A DNA stretch of 64,000 bases, from NCBI RefSeq assembly GCF_003073045.1, contig NC_037595.1, positions 10,594,074 to 10,658,073 on the forward strand, read 5' to 3'. How positions within the stretch are numbered: position 1 is the stretch's first letter; the number at the start of each line of letters is the position of its first letter. This DNA is from Pomacea canaliculata (taxonomy: Eukaryota; Mollusca; Gastropoda; Architaenioglossa; Ampullariidae). The notes under the pieces are model-generated. The model was not told the DNA's origin, ran no database searches, and saw only the letters and a list, made by a program, of their open reading frames with translations. Of the stretch, positions 45,617 through 58,327 are shown piece by piece. A program made the position numbers and the translations under genes.

Positions 45617-48600
45617 CACGAAATTGTTTTTGCCTCTGACCCACTGAACTCTCCACCGATTGATAGTGGAAAAATTCCATGTGTACTCCAGACCTTGCCT
45701 GTACTGCTGTCATATCACCACCAAACCCACCGCGACGACAACCACCACCATCACCAGGACTCCATGTTGTCGAACAGTTTTCTTGCCATGGGCATCTTCC
45801 CTGTCGAGATTTGTATTCTGGGAGCTTCATGCAGTGAAGTCTTGTTTCAGATGGGCATGTCCATGTACCTGTCCAGCACAGGAGCACTGGTCTGATGGAT
45901 CCATGTGGAACCTGGTTATCGACTGATGCTATCACTGATCATAAAAACCTCATCAACATTATCATCGCTTGCCACGTCGTCGCTTTTGAATCAACCAATC
46001 ATTGCTCCTCCCTCTTCTTTATCATATTCTGGATCCTGCTCCAACTACTGGTGGGTGTAGTCAGTTCATGGTCTTCTCTACATTCCATCAAACGCCATCT
46101 ACTTTTATCCACCTTTGCCTGCACCTGCAGTGTATTCGGAGAGTAGACAAGCGAACTGATATTTATACAAGCACAAGAAAGTATCTGGCAATCTGAGTCT
46201 TTACTGAAATCATCTTTCGATGTCCTTTCTGTACACGAGCTGGGTACACATAGCATCTGGAGTGGCAATGGACAACAAAAAGATAACAAAGAACATGAAC
46301 AGCTTCAAGTCAAATGTGTCATTATTTACAAATAATTTTAGTTTCACTAACCATGAAAGTGATAAATCACTGTGTATATATGAGTTCTGTGTGAGGACAA
46401 CAGTTGTGGATATAGAAAAGCTTCCAGCAAAATCATGCGCCGTTTACAAATATTTGTTTATTCACTTCAGTGGTAATAAGCACGGATGAATATCTGCTCA
46501 CCGTAACTTAATTCAAAAAAGTGTTTAAATAGCTGATAGCTCACAAACTTGTTTTTAATTTGACAGATGTTACGGGTTGGGCTGATTATTACACTTGAAC
46601 TTTTTTCAATAAAATTATTTAGCGCTGGGATCTGTCACTATAAACATATAAATCCTTTAGATATAGCAGCCTTACAGATCATTACAGGCGGAAACAGAAC
46701 ATAACTTCCAGCAGGCAGAAACAACAATTGTAAAACTATAGTCATTGTGCCTTTCTGCCAACGAAACTTTAAGTATTTTTATTTGTTGTGATTCAGTGTA
46801 TATATAAATTTAAGATGCCATTAAAGAGCTGAATTGGTTGAATTTCGAGTCCCGTCTACGGGTGTCTTGGAAGTTCTCCATCCCCTGCTCTTATATCGGT
46901 AGTCCCGGGAAAACATCGTAGAAACGAACATTTCTATCTATATTGTACACAAAGCAAGTTACATCATGAGAACAATCATTGAGTCGATGGTCGTGCGTTC
47001 ACTTTGACCAGAATCTGTGAGAGGGGAGCTGTAGGTGGACCACAAGTCTGGCTTTTTTTAAGTCTAGTCTAGAACTCAATGTATTTTATCTCCATTATTT
47101 TCGCCATCCTTGACCTCCGAGATTCAAGATATTGTTTACTGTTTACATCTGACTTTCGTGCTTGGGCATGCGCAAAAGTGGGACATGCATTATCACAGCT
47201 GTGGCTCAAAAATGTTGTTTACCAACTGACTTTTAGGATGATTCATTGAAGACATTGCACTCTTAGTTTTAGGCTGAGATTTGGTGTACAAACAATAGTG
47301 CATATATACAATAGTACAACTATTACTATACTACTGTACACATAATACTGTGTTGCTATAACAAGTTCAGTGTATAATACATATCACCACCGTGTAGCAG
47401 AGTGTGTGAGAATGTTGTACTCGAGAACTTTTTAAAGATTCATTTTTTATTATTTGTCCGTCAAACTGCAGGCAACAGAAATTTCGCAACATTGTTACAC
47501 TTATTGTCAAGTTGCAATGTTGTGGATTCTCGCTGTGGGGGGAGTGGGGAGGGGATTTTTCTAATAACGATCACGTGAGCGAAGTGATGGACGAAGCGGA
47601 CGAGAAAATGTCCGGACGGCAGTCACAAAGGAAGCTGGGTTTCAACGCAACTCGCAAAATTCGTCTTTCGGTTGGAAACCATTCCCTTTGTCTGACCTGG
47701 CTGCCTGGCTGCACGTGTGTCGTGTAAATCCTGGACAATGTGACAGCTGTGGAGTCTGGAGCTCTCTACTGTTTTCCTCACAGCCTCCTGGTCCCTTATC
47801 GATCTGTGATCGAGAAGTCTCAATAAATCAGTCAGTTTAACGACCCTCAGTCCATACGTTGGTGTCATGGTGCCAGCATAAAGAGCTCTCCCCCCGGAAC
47901 ACCTTGAAAATGGTTACAAATGGAGGACACACACGTGTACAAACAGAGAGATAGAGAAGGGGTTGGCAGGGCAATATTACAAGACTGTGACATGTCCGAC
48001 TCCCGGATCCCAGTCAGTAAAATGTCAGTGTGAATATTCTGTTACTCTAAAAGGACTTTTACAAGAAATAAAAATGCAGGATACACATACCCACCCACCA
48101 CACAAGCTGCGTGCGCACACGTGTGTCTGACACTTTGACACAGTCGGTTCACATCTCAATTAGAAGACCGTTTTGTTTTTGCTTAATAGTGCTAAACCAG
48201 TGGACCAGCCTACTAATTGTTTGCTTAATTAATGTTTACTTATTTACTTTACCGTCAGCCCGAGACTGATTTGTCACAGTCGACACTTGTGTAGGAAATC
48301 AATGACATCTGCTGGGCGACACTTAACAAGACACAGAAGGATCGATGTCCACACACACACACAAGTGAATATAATTTACAGAACAATTTAATGGTACATA
48401 CTATGAATACTAGCCTCTTCCACACTTTTTCTCATTTCATAAGTTATACGAAACTTGCTTTTAAGGTCCAATGCCATATGACATGAAGTATAACTAAACT
48501 GGAGGCTATTGTTGCCTGGTGAAACTTTTATAGTGAGACGTGAAAAAAAGGTTTGTGTGATTCAATGAGAAGCTGTTTTCTTAATAAAAATTGGCTAAAA

Positions 48601-50101
48601 GGTGATATTTTTTTAACTACAATGAACGGAGTTCTTTGATGATTTACGAACACATACAGGCGTATAAGCTTTCAATTTCCTTTGATTCACAAAACAAAAG
48701 CCAACAACAAAATAAAAAAGAGACTGAAATGCCTTAATTATATTCTCATGTGTTCTAATGTTTCCTGTGACACTGCGTCCCCTTGGCCAAGTCAGCAGAC
48801 AAAACCAGACCAACCTGTCACAATTATGAATCGCATGATACTGAGAGAGAGGTGGTAAATAAAAGTCAGGTGACATCCATGTAACTGTGGCACTCAACCC
48901 TTTATTGTACAAACCCCCGATGTTTCGGGCTCATGTTTTTAGTGAGAATATTTCTTGGATTTGTGCACTTGTGATATTACACACTTACATAGAAGTGTCC
49001 GGTTGTATCACATCTTCCTTGTGCCGTGTCATGTCACGACAAATCATACAAAGGATGACACAGCCTCTCTCTCACAACTCCATATTAAACTTATTGTGTC
49101 CGGGAGACGCTCCCCAACTCTTCATTTTGCTGTTCACTCTTCTTCCCCCCAGCATGTCCTTGGCTTAATTATCTTGTTTTCCAATTTGCTTTCTATCATT
49201 CCTCTCCATCCACTATCTCCAATTGTCTGCTAAGGCTTGAAAAGTGCGTTTTATCTTGAAAGAAAGTAAAAGTTGAGAATCACATTTCCTTCAAACCCTC
49301 TCCCTTCTTTAAAAATGAGTAACAATGGCTCAGCTGGAGGAGTGCTCACACGATGTGTTCATATTTTCCTACAAGAGTCGTTCCAACACTGTAAGTGATG
49401 TAACGTTACGTCACCTGTGAACATCAACACCAAACTGTCTTGGTTTGAAACTGGAACAAACATCGGACCTCCCACGTTTCAGCGTAGAAATACACTGGTA
49501 AACAGTTCATATCCATGTGGCACCAGTTAGGTCAAGGGTAAAACATCTTTTCCTATATTCTGTAGCAATCAGAACAATAAGTAAGCACAAAGCAAAAAAG
49601 AAAATTTTACCCTCGGTGTTTGCTAAGAGATAAGACAGAAAGAAAAAACATTTAACCAGCCATTGAAAAAGTAAAAATAACAAACTCTTATAGTTTAACG
49701 AAAGTATTTCTGATTTAATCAAAACTTATTAATGGTGCTGCACATTTCTTGGTTCGAGTTTTTAGTCACTTAGCATCGGAATGCTGATGATACTAACTTT
49801 CCCCAGTCTCTTTACATTCGTATGTCTCGGCAAAGACAGCTGAGTGACGGACACGCTGAACCCCAGCTTCCTTTTTTAACCCCGAGGAGTCTACTGCGCA
49901 TGCGCTGAATAATTGACGAAACACCTTCTCTACTCTGTCGTGCCAGGGAACATACGAGCAACCGACACAAGTCCGACATTCTTCTTTCTTTTAGGACTTC
50001 ATCAGTCGTCGTTTTCTTCGGATTTCTATCGACTGAGGTCCAGAAGACCGTCTGATTGCACCAAAGACAAAACTTTCGAACGTCCACTTCAACCGTCAAA
50101 G
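45617..50101. other. 3' UTR of reductase copy 2, intergenic DNA and ferritin 1 upstream region
   Basis: The 3' UTR probably reaches AATAAA at 46609. From about 47180 onward the DNA is paralogous to the region before the second ferritin. A frame at 47512-47727 and its minus-strand partner show no recognisable domain. The last 180 bp before 50102 should be the ferritin 5' UTR. No other gene seen. Confidence 0.55.
49895..49905. promoter_or_regulatory. NRF-1-like palindrome upstream of ferritin 1
   Basis: TGCGCATGCGC is a palindrome matching the animal NRF-1/ewg consensus YGCGCAYGCGCR. It lies about 200 bp before the ATG and near the probable transcription start. No good TATA box is nearby (GAATAATT at 49907 is weak), fitting a TATA-less promoter, unlike ferritin 2. 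Confidence 0.5.
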
Positions 50102-51505
50102 ATGTCTCAGATCCGCCAGAACTACAACTCTGACAACGAGGAGGGTATCAACCGCCAAATCAACATGGAGCTTCATGCTAGCTATAGCTATTTGTCCATG
50201 GTAAGAAAAGCTACTTTTTAGGTTGTACAAGAAAGGTAGATTCTTGTCTTAATTGTCTAAACATTTAATATTATCTTACTTTCCAGAACATCTTCATCCT
50301 CCCTCCCACAGAAGGACAGGGAGGGAAATCCGCTCGTTGTGGAGCAAGTGGCTTTGAATCATACCATTCACTAGAATCATACCGAAGTTATATATCATGT
50401 TAGTTGTTGAGTGGACATTGCCTTTTCATTCTTCATACTTTTTTGAGCGTCCATATCGATACATGAAAATCGATCTCGTGTGAAAGTGTTTATTTGTACA
50501 GATGTGAAGAATCGTAAACATACTGCGTGCTGCAAGTCCGTATGTGGTCAAGGACTTGAACAGATACTAACATTTTCTAACTGGCAATTTTACAGGCCCA
50601 CTACTTCGACCGTGACGATGTGGCTCTCAAAGGTTTGCACAAGTTCTTCAAGAAGATGTCTGACGAGGAACGAGAGCATGCCGAGAAGTTGATGGAGTTC
50701 CAGAACAAGCGAGGTGGCCGCATCGTGCTTCGGAACATTGGGGTAGCCATTTGTAGTGTCCTTGTAGTGTCTTTGTATATGTAGAGAATTTGTAATATTT
50801 TAAGATTCCTTTGTCAATTCATTTATTTGTTGCCTTTCATTCTAACTTACGGTAGGTTATTACATCAGCTCATGGGGTATCTGTTTTATATAAACAGAAG
50901 TTGAGACACAATTGATTCTAGGCACGTGCAGTATTAACGACCGTGATAACAGAACCACCTGGTGTGCCTAAAATATTAGGACAGGTCTGTTTTTAGCAGT
51001 GAACACTTTACTTCTTTAGATAATGAGTATACAATGGTCACCTGCCAATAGATTTTCACCTGCAGAAACCTGAGAAAGATGAGTGGGGAAGTGGACTAGA
51101 CGCCATGCTGGTGGCCCTTAACCTGGAGAAAGCTGTAAACCAGTCTTTGCTGGATCTGCACAAAATCGCCAGTAAAAACAAGGATGGCCAGGTGAGTGTC
51201 GCAAACATTTAAAAAAATTAAATTGTTAATTTCGGGATGTTTTAAAATTCGAGCCATTTTCAGTCAAACCTTTTAGAGAAATACAATATTTGCGGGATTA
51301 GTCTGCTTGTTGACTGGCTTCATATGAAAACAGTTTTAATATGAAAACACCTAAATTTTTGTGACAGATGACCAACTTTTTGGAGAATGAGTTCCTGCAT
51401 GAACAAGTCAACTCAATGAAGGAGATTGGTGACCACATCGCCAACCTCAGGCGTGTGGGCCCTGGGCTAGGAGAGTACCTGTTTGACAAGAAGAGCCTGG
51501 AGTAA
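50102..51505 (+). CDS. FTH1: Ferritin heavy-type (soma-like) subunit, copy 1, 169 aa
   Basis: Cytosolic iron-storage subunit assembling into 24-mers and oxidising Fe(II). Exons: 50102-50200, 50596-50742, 51066-51191, 51368-51505, all split in phase 0, 510 nt. The protein starts [20 protein letters not shown] with no signal peptide. The ferroxidase centre is complete: Glu23 (NMELHASY), Glu58 and His61 (DEEREHAEK), Glu103 (LNLEKAVNQ) and Gln137 (LHEQVNSM). The ferritin signature region and the C-terminal [18 protein letters not shown] are typical of molluscan soma ferritin. The sequence aligned with the IRE-like hairpin of copy 2 (about 49938-49955) pairs poorly, so iron-responsive translational control looks weakened or absent. 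ATTAAA at 51673 is the likely polyadenylation signal. Its tandem partner lies 8 kb downstream. Confidence 0.97.
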
Positions 51506-53562
51506 CCTGTCAACAACCACACGGGGATGTAACTGCCACATGGATGGCCAACAGATTAAAGCAAGAATGAGTGGAGACACTCCATGGGTACTACAAGCAT
51601 TGCTGTCATGTTTATTTCTTGCATTTCATCCCCGCCCGTCCCTCTTTACATTTCTATTTTATTCTTTGATTAATTAAAATATTACACATCTTTCGATGAT
51701 CAGCTAAAAGTGTCTGTCGGCTTACAATCACGACACTCGCCATCACACAGTTGTAGTCGGGTGACAGGTGACAGCCTGTGTGTTGTGTGACACTATTTCC
51801 TCACTAACCGTCAATCCTCTCATAATCAGTCGCCGAGACCTGTCATGCATGTCTATGATGAAACTAGGCCAACAAATGAATGCGGCAAACACATAAATGC
51901 GCCCACACTCAAAAAAAAAAAAAAAAGCTGGCAGCTGCAAATTTTGAACAACGGCTTCTGTTGTGTAGGAATCTGGGCGACGAGTGAATGAGATTGCAAC
52001 ACATCAACACTTGCTGAATCATTGCTGTTTGGAAAACCAAAGTCCGAGTTGAGTGTATACTCGGGACATTGGTAGCAGTGGACTGTCACCCCTTGCTGAC
52101 ATGCTGACCTCTGCCCTGACTTACGAAACCAGTCAATGCCAAAGCCCAAAGGTCATCTACTGATTCTTCCGCTGTAGACTTGCAGTACAAACATGTAGTT
52201 CTTTCACTCGATCACACAATGGAAGCCTGCACTAGTGTCAGTCTAGAACCGGTCTGAGCATGTTTCTGTTCATTTCGGACACTAATAATTTGCGAGTTTT
52301 ATTTGTGTCTCGTGTTTTGGCCTGACGAGAGTCCATGGTGTTCGTGAGTCGTTGTCACAATCTTTCTCACTATAGGAAGACAGGAACAGGAAGACAGGAA
52401 ACCAGAATAAAAGAAAAAAAAATCTGCTCAAAGCAATAGCGATCACCGATCTGAAAAAAATAAAAGTAAAGGTCGTCTGGTATTTGAGGACGTCACGTGT
52501 CCAAGTCATGTCACACGACTCGTCAGAAAAGAAACGTCACACCTACCACACAATGCAGGGTAGGAGATACCGGGGTGGGAAGTGACCAGGCAGACGATGC
52601 AACACGATGAGACAGAGGGGACAAGGGACATAAAGGGCTGGGGGAGTAAAATAAGATCATGGAAACAAGGAAGTTTCAATCAAAATTTTCACTGGGTACT
52701 TCCTCTGTGTTCTTGTCTAATTCTACTAGGTCATAAATAACTCCTTGCACTTGAGAAATGTCTTCCTCCCCGAAAGACGAAAACATCTATCGACAGAAAT
52801 ATTAACGATAATTTTCACAATGATGTAAATATTTTTTTTCTGAGTTTTCATGAACTCGATGTATAGACTACCATCAGTCTTCCCTATACTGATACATGTA
52901 TATGTTACAACAGTGATGACCTCTCACCTTAATTTGTGATGAGGGAATCACCTCCGGCCAAGTAAGGTCTGTGTGTGAGTGTGTGTATATCTGTGAGTAA
53001 GTGTGCATGTGTGTGTGTGCTGCAGACATTGACGGGGAGGAATCAATATTGCGTCAGCTGCCAACGCCGCAAACTATCCTCCACCAACCCAGTACTGCGC
53101 TCCACCTATCATGTTCTCCTTCTTACACCTTTTTCTCGTGTGTGCAAGCGTAACAATGAACATGCAACATCAAGTATGCAAACGCACAAGCCGTATTGAA
53201 ATAAATGTACAACCACAATATATAATGACTGTTCGCGTGATGCAGTTTGCTTTCTGTACGATGCAGACGACGAAATGCTTGTTTCATCTGATATATTATT
53301 TTTTTCTTCATGATACAAGTCGAGATGTTAACAGGGTGCTTGTCATTGTGTGACATCAGTTGGTGGTCACGACCAATGACAATTAGTAAAGAGTAAAACA
53401 ACAACAAACAAACAAACGGTGGAGTTGCGAAGGGACTGCTGCTGATATACTTAAGAGCTTCCAAGTCACAAGCACACGCCAACGCCCTTTTAATTAATTC
53501 AAATGAGAAAATCAGTAACTGCCGGCTTTCATTTCCTCTCGGCTTAACGGCAAAGAGAACAT

Positions 53563-53825
53563 GACATCCTGTCGACCAGTTCACCACCCTGCAACGATCA
53601 AAGTGACATCCTGTCAGTTTCACAGCCCTCCAACCAAAGCGACGTTCTGTCAGTTTCACCACCCTGCAGCCAAAGTAACAGTCTATGCTGTCAGTTTCAC
53701 CACCCTGCAACGATCAAAGTGACATGCTGTCAGTTTCACCACCCTGCAGCCAATGTGACATTCTATTCTGTCAGTTTCACCACCCTGCAACAATCAGTGA
53801 CATGCTGTCAGTTTCATCATCCTAC
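53563..53825. repeat. Minisatellite of about seven 37-41-bp units with dimeric order
   Basis: The unit begins CTGTCAGTTTCACCACCCTG and occurs about seven times, the first and last degenerate. Two unit types tend to alternate: one continues CAACGATCAAAGTGACATG, the other CAGCCAAAGTAACAGTCTATG. The minus strand is open as a Val-Val-Lys-Leu-Thr repeat, but there is no other coding support. Confidence 0.85.
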
Positions 53826-54868
53826 TGCGTTTTATTATTCACTACACTCTATTCAGGTCGTCTGTGGCGGTAGGTTGTGGCTTTGTCAGTGCACGTGAAC
53901 CGGTTCGTCAGAAGAGCATTTGTCGGGTAGCTTTATGCACACACACCCCCTCCCGGGCTTGTTATGTAACAGGTCTAGCTGGTGACCTTTTGACCTGGGA
54001 CGACGACCTCTGACACTGTGTTCCGCGTGAATCTTGTGGTCAGCCACATAATCTGTGACCTGCAAACAGCCTTTGTCACCACATGATGAGAACTCCAGCC
54101 CTGTTTATTGCCAAGGGTTTAATGCTAAAGGGAAACAATATTTTTTTTTAATTGGTGGAGAGAGGGAGAGGGCGGGTGATGTGCTATGGAGTGGTGCAGA
54201 TGAAATAATAATATACAGTGACTGGCTCTGTGAGTGGCACAGACAAAGCGAAGAGTGATCGAAAGGTCGAGATTGTATAACTGCACTACAAAGCCGGTAG
54301 AGTACATATGTCGGTCCCCGGGTAGAAGCTGATCATGTCATGTCGAATGTTGCACAGAGTCCGGGTCAAATGGCTGTCCTCGTAAAACTTACTTTTAACG
54401 TCTGTTAACGTCTGTCATACTTCGGAAAGGCTTGTGAAGGGGAAGGGGACATAATTTTATTTACCACAGAATGTAGTGATGGGAGGGTGGGCGGGGTCAA
54501 CTTCTGGACACGGTGACCTACCTGCAGGTTACTAGACTTCAGAAGATGGGATCTTTACCTTGGATCACAGGCTGAGGTGCCATAAAACTTCGCGGAAAAA
54601 GCTCTGTGAAGAATATTAACATAGACACGTGACATTCAGATTTACTATCAGCTCGCTACTTGTCTGCACATTAATATGCAATGAAATTAATATGCAATCT
54701 CTCATATTTTATAATGCACGCACTTGATTATGGTCACTAAGAATATTTTTTTATGGGTTTAATGTTCGCCATATTTACAATGCTGCAGACTAATCATGTG
54801 ATCAACAGTCTGCTGTTCAGGCTTAGTAACATTTCTCGAATATCTTATTTCCAACTCCTTTCCTTTTA

Positions 54869-54870
<2 letters not shown>

Positions 54871-54906
<36 letters not shown>
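54871..54906. repeat. Poly(T) run of 36
   Basis: An uninterrupted T run in the ferritin spacer, possibly the tail of a retroposed sequence in minus orientation, although no source is recognisable next to it. Confidence 0.9.
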
Positions 54907-54907
<1 letters not shown>

Positions 54908-55555
54908 TAAGTACGGAATGGCCTGTCAGGAGAGAAGGAGAAACTCTCAATATAGCCTGGGGCCGTGACTACGAAGAGAGAAAAAATCTTTGCCCAGCCG
55001 GGAAATGAAATAATTGATGACAGTCACATCCGTTTCATTGACAAAAAACTATTTCCAGAGTCTGTGGATGTTGATTTACCCGAGGGCCCGTGGTTAAAAA
55101 GTAATGGCAGACATGTTGTTTTGTTGCTACAATAATGATTTGTAGCATAATTTACTTGTCTACACTCCGCCGATCAAAGCCCAGTATCCAGGAGGGGATC
55201 TCTGTAAAGTTTCTACAATTCTGGCTTGTTTTGTATAGTCTAGAATTTTCTGTATGTTATCTCCGTGTTTCACCCTTCCTGTCCCAGGAGATCAGTTTCT
55301 ATTTATATCCGAGTTTTGATTTCAGGGATGAGTGAAAGTAGTTTTATCACAACTGTGGCCCAAGAGGTTGTTTACCGAATGACTTTGTCACGTGATTCAT
55401 TGAGGACATTGCACTCTTTGTACTAGTCTATCACGAGTTGATGAACAGACAATAAGTACAACTATGGCAGCAACAGAGTGACATCAGCTAACAAAGCAGA
55501 TCCGGGCACTACTTCAGGGTCTGTCACAATAGCGAAATAAATGACATTTCAGGGC

Positions 55556-55695
55556 TTCTGCTTACGCAAAAAATTGCGTACAGTACGCATTAAAAGTTCA
55601 GAGGACCCCTTCAATTTTCGTCGATGGGGTCCCATTCAAAGTTGGGCGAAGAACAGGGACCCCTTAAAAATCTGAAGAAGGGGTCCCTGGGACCC
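55556..55695. repeat. Hairpin-rich block with three consecutive inverted repeats
   Basis: TACGCAA/TTGCGTA (55563-55580), GACCCC/GGGGTC (55604-55631) and a perfect 12-bp stem, CAGGGACCCCTT against AAGGGGTCCCTG (55654-55689, 12-nt loop), lie in a row. There is no counterpart in duplication unit 1, so it is probably an insertion of a MITE-like element; clear termini and target duplications were not found. Confidence 0.5.
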
Positions 55696-58267
55696 AAAGA
55701 ATTTAGCCTTAATCATGGATCTTGAGTGGTTCTGAATCTCAACTTACATTGGACATCATGTACATGACAACATATTCTTAACATCTCCAACAAACTTTGC
55801 TGCACAGTGCAGGTGGACTAACAACTTCTCGCAAGTAAAATCTCCGACCTCATAAAACATGCAGTCCATACTGTATGCATGAGCTGTGTTCATCGGTGTA
55901 CTGTGTAAGTTCACCAACAAAAACGGATGTTGTACAATCTGGCAGGAGGCCAGTTCCCAGCAAAGCCACTGCCACGAAAAATACCTTGAAAGAATTAGTG
56001 CTTTTTGTTGCTTTTCTATGGTTTACAAAACTAGACACCCAGTCGCCCGTTGGTGTCATGGCGCCTCAATGCAGCGCCAATCAGTCGACATCTGACTCAC
56101 TCAATTCAGCTTTGCTAACATCTTTTTTGTGTATTTTTTGCTGAAGAGTACCGCATCACTGCACACACTTCCAACTAACTGCTGTTGTAAGCTTTTTCTG
56201 TTTACTTTACCCTGTGAAGCCGAGCGTGACTTCAATCAATGCATGCAGTCTGCTGGGCGACATTTGAATGAGACCCCAAACACGAACATCAGTGAACACA
56301 ATTCACAGAGCAATTTGATGATAACTGTGAAACATTGCGAGCTTTGCGTGCTAGTGCTATAAATTGATTTCTCCATCAACTTATTGATTTACATTTTGTT
56401 ATTTTGCCCCAGATTGTTTCTATTTTAAACCACGAGCATGGGTTGTCATTTTGTTGATGACAGTAGACGGTCGTTACTACAGTGCGATAAATGATGAACG
56501 AACCTCAAACTCCCATTGTGTAGCAGGAAACAAATTGTGATCAACTTCCCCAATCCATTTGTCGTTTTTGATAAGGAATATGAAAGTTTCCTTTGTGCTC
56601 CAATGTCATGTGACATGAAGATAAAATTTAAAATAAACTGAACAGCTTTTGTGACACATTGGAAACTTTATCATGAGACATGAAAATGAGTTATTGTGAA
56701 ACTCTTTTTAAGCAGTCTTTTAGACTACGGTGGTGTGGAGACATTTTGCTAGAACGAATTTTTTAATAATTTCATGATTTACAGAAACACATAGCTTAAG
56801 AGGTTTTAGTTTGTGCTTACAAGTGTCATTAATCTACAAAAACAAACAAATGAAACCCCCCGAAAACGAGATGCCATTATTATATTCTCTCACGGTCTGA
56901 TGTTTCTTGTCAATCTGTGTTTCCTTGGTGAAGTCAGGAAAGAAACTGGATGAAACCAGATCAGCCTGTCAAAATATGACACATATGAGATGGAGAGCGA
57001 GTAGACCTATTAAAGTCACGTGACATCCATGTAGATGTGGTACTGAAACCCTTCACGCGCAAACGATGTTTCGGGCTACTGTTCCAGTGAGGATATTTGC
57101 TGGAATTGTGGACTAATATTAGATCACTTACATAGACTTACCCGGTTGTAGCACATCTTCCTCGTAAGTATCATGTCAGGATGAGTCGAGGCAGTCAGAC
57201 AAATGATGACACAATTCTCGTGTTTGTCCACATGTTAACCTTAGCTTGATGTGTCCGGGAGACACTCCCCACTCTTCCATTTGTTGCTCACTCAACACCC
57301 CGCCCCACCATCCTTCCCTCTTTCCTCGTCTTTGGCTGAATGATCCTGTTTCTAGGTTGTCTCCACCATTTCTACCCATCTCTCATTGCTTGAGAAGATG
57401 AGAAAAGTGCTTTTTGCCTTGAAAGAAGGTAAAAGTGTATGATTGTGTTTCCCTAAAATTCGGCCCATCCCCCTAAAACATGTGACAATGACTCGTGTGT
57501 ATGTATGTTCACACAACGTGTTCATATTTACAAACAAAAGTAGTTTTAACAGCTTGTGTGTCGTGTTGTTATGTCAGCTCTCGAACATTGGCCCTCTCCT
57601 GACTTGTTCTGAAGTTGTCAAGCGTTCAGCTGCTACACTGGGGAATATTTCCCCTTCATGTAGCACCAGATAGTCACCTCTATAGCCACGAAAGCGATAA
57701 GAACATAATTCCCCTAATACAATGCAAACAAGATAAAGCTTACTTCAGCCTTTGCTGAGAGATAAGGACCACTGAAGGCAGAAAAATAAGAAAAATTCAA
57801 AGACGGTTAAATCTATTGCAAAAAAAAAAAAAAAAAAAACACACCCCATGTTAAGCATTTGTGATTTGATTAGGACTAATTAATGGTGCTGCATTGCCGA
57901 GTAAAAAGCATTAATAAGTCATTTCTTATTTAACCTTTCTTTTTTTTAAAAAATTCAGGTTGCTGAGCAGAAAAGAGGAAACACCATCCATGGCCTGCTG
58001 TCATGCTGAGTTCGTCAACATGTAACGCACACACATCGCCGTTTTGCACGTGGCGATCGAGATGTGTGAGGGGCTGAAAAATAAATGCAAACATTTTACC
58101 AGAACATCGTCCACTCTGCCCTGCACTAGACACCACCAGCGGGGCTTGGCGCGCGTGATAAGCGAGCGAAAACACGCCACCGCTGACTGACCTGAAGTGG
58201 TTCGAAAGGGAAAAATGTAGGCGAGCTCTTCCACTCGGTAATTACCATGCGCCACGTGACTGGTCCA

Positions 58268-58275
58268 TGACGTCA
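58268..58275. promoter_or_regulatory. CRE-type palindrome in ferritin 2 promoter
   Basis: TGACGTCA is a perfect CREB/ATF site 13 bp upstream of the TATA box. A CACGTG E-box lies slightly further upstream at about 58253. Confidence 0.55.
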
Positions 58276-58287
58276 CGCCACTAGTCG

Positions 58288-58297
58288 TATATAAAGG
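58288..58297 (+). promoter_or_regulatory. TATA box of ferritin 2
   Basis: TATATAAAGG, about 220 bp before the ATG, predicts transcription start near 58316-58322. This agrees with the onset of similarity to the ferritin 1 leader. Confidence 0.7.
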
Positions 58298-58327
58298 CGG
58301 CCAGCCTTGGCAGTGTAGTTGTCGTTT

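Larger units (their letters stand above)
47180..51550 (+). repeat. Segmental duplication unit 1 (ferritin 1 and upstream DNA)
   Basis: Non-coding blocks here recur in order before the second ferritin: ATTCATTGAAGACATTGCACTC (47232 and near 55398 with minor change), TCTGCTGGGCGACA (48308 and 56248), GATGTTTCGGGCT (48918 and 57065), CTTACATAGA plus CCGGTTGTA (48983 and 57129), then the ferritin exons. Similarity is patchy but collinear, so the copies share a single duplication with later indels. Confidence 0.8.

Noticed and set aside
47512-47868. Overlapping plus and minus frames beginning MQCCGFSLW and MTPTYGLRV
   Set aside because: The duplicated partner region near 56000 does not keep either frame, so coding constraint is unlikely.
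49938-49955. IRE in the ferritin 1 leader
   Set aside because: The position aligned with the ferritin 2 hairpin has only about three possible pairs and no C-bulge; I could not fold a convincing IRE.
53123-53710. 195-codon minus-strand frame, one of the longest in the window
   Set aside because: A third of it is minisatellite translation and the rest has no motif, splice support or paralog.
58311-58316. CAGTGT near the ferritin 2 start as a canonical IRE loop
   Set aside because: The flanking five bases do not pair (CTTGG against AGTTG), and it lies at or upstream of the predicted start.
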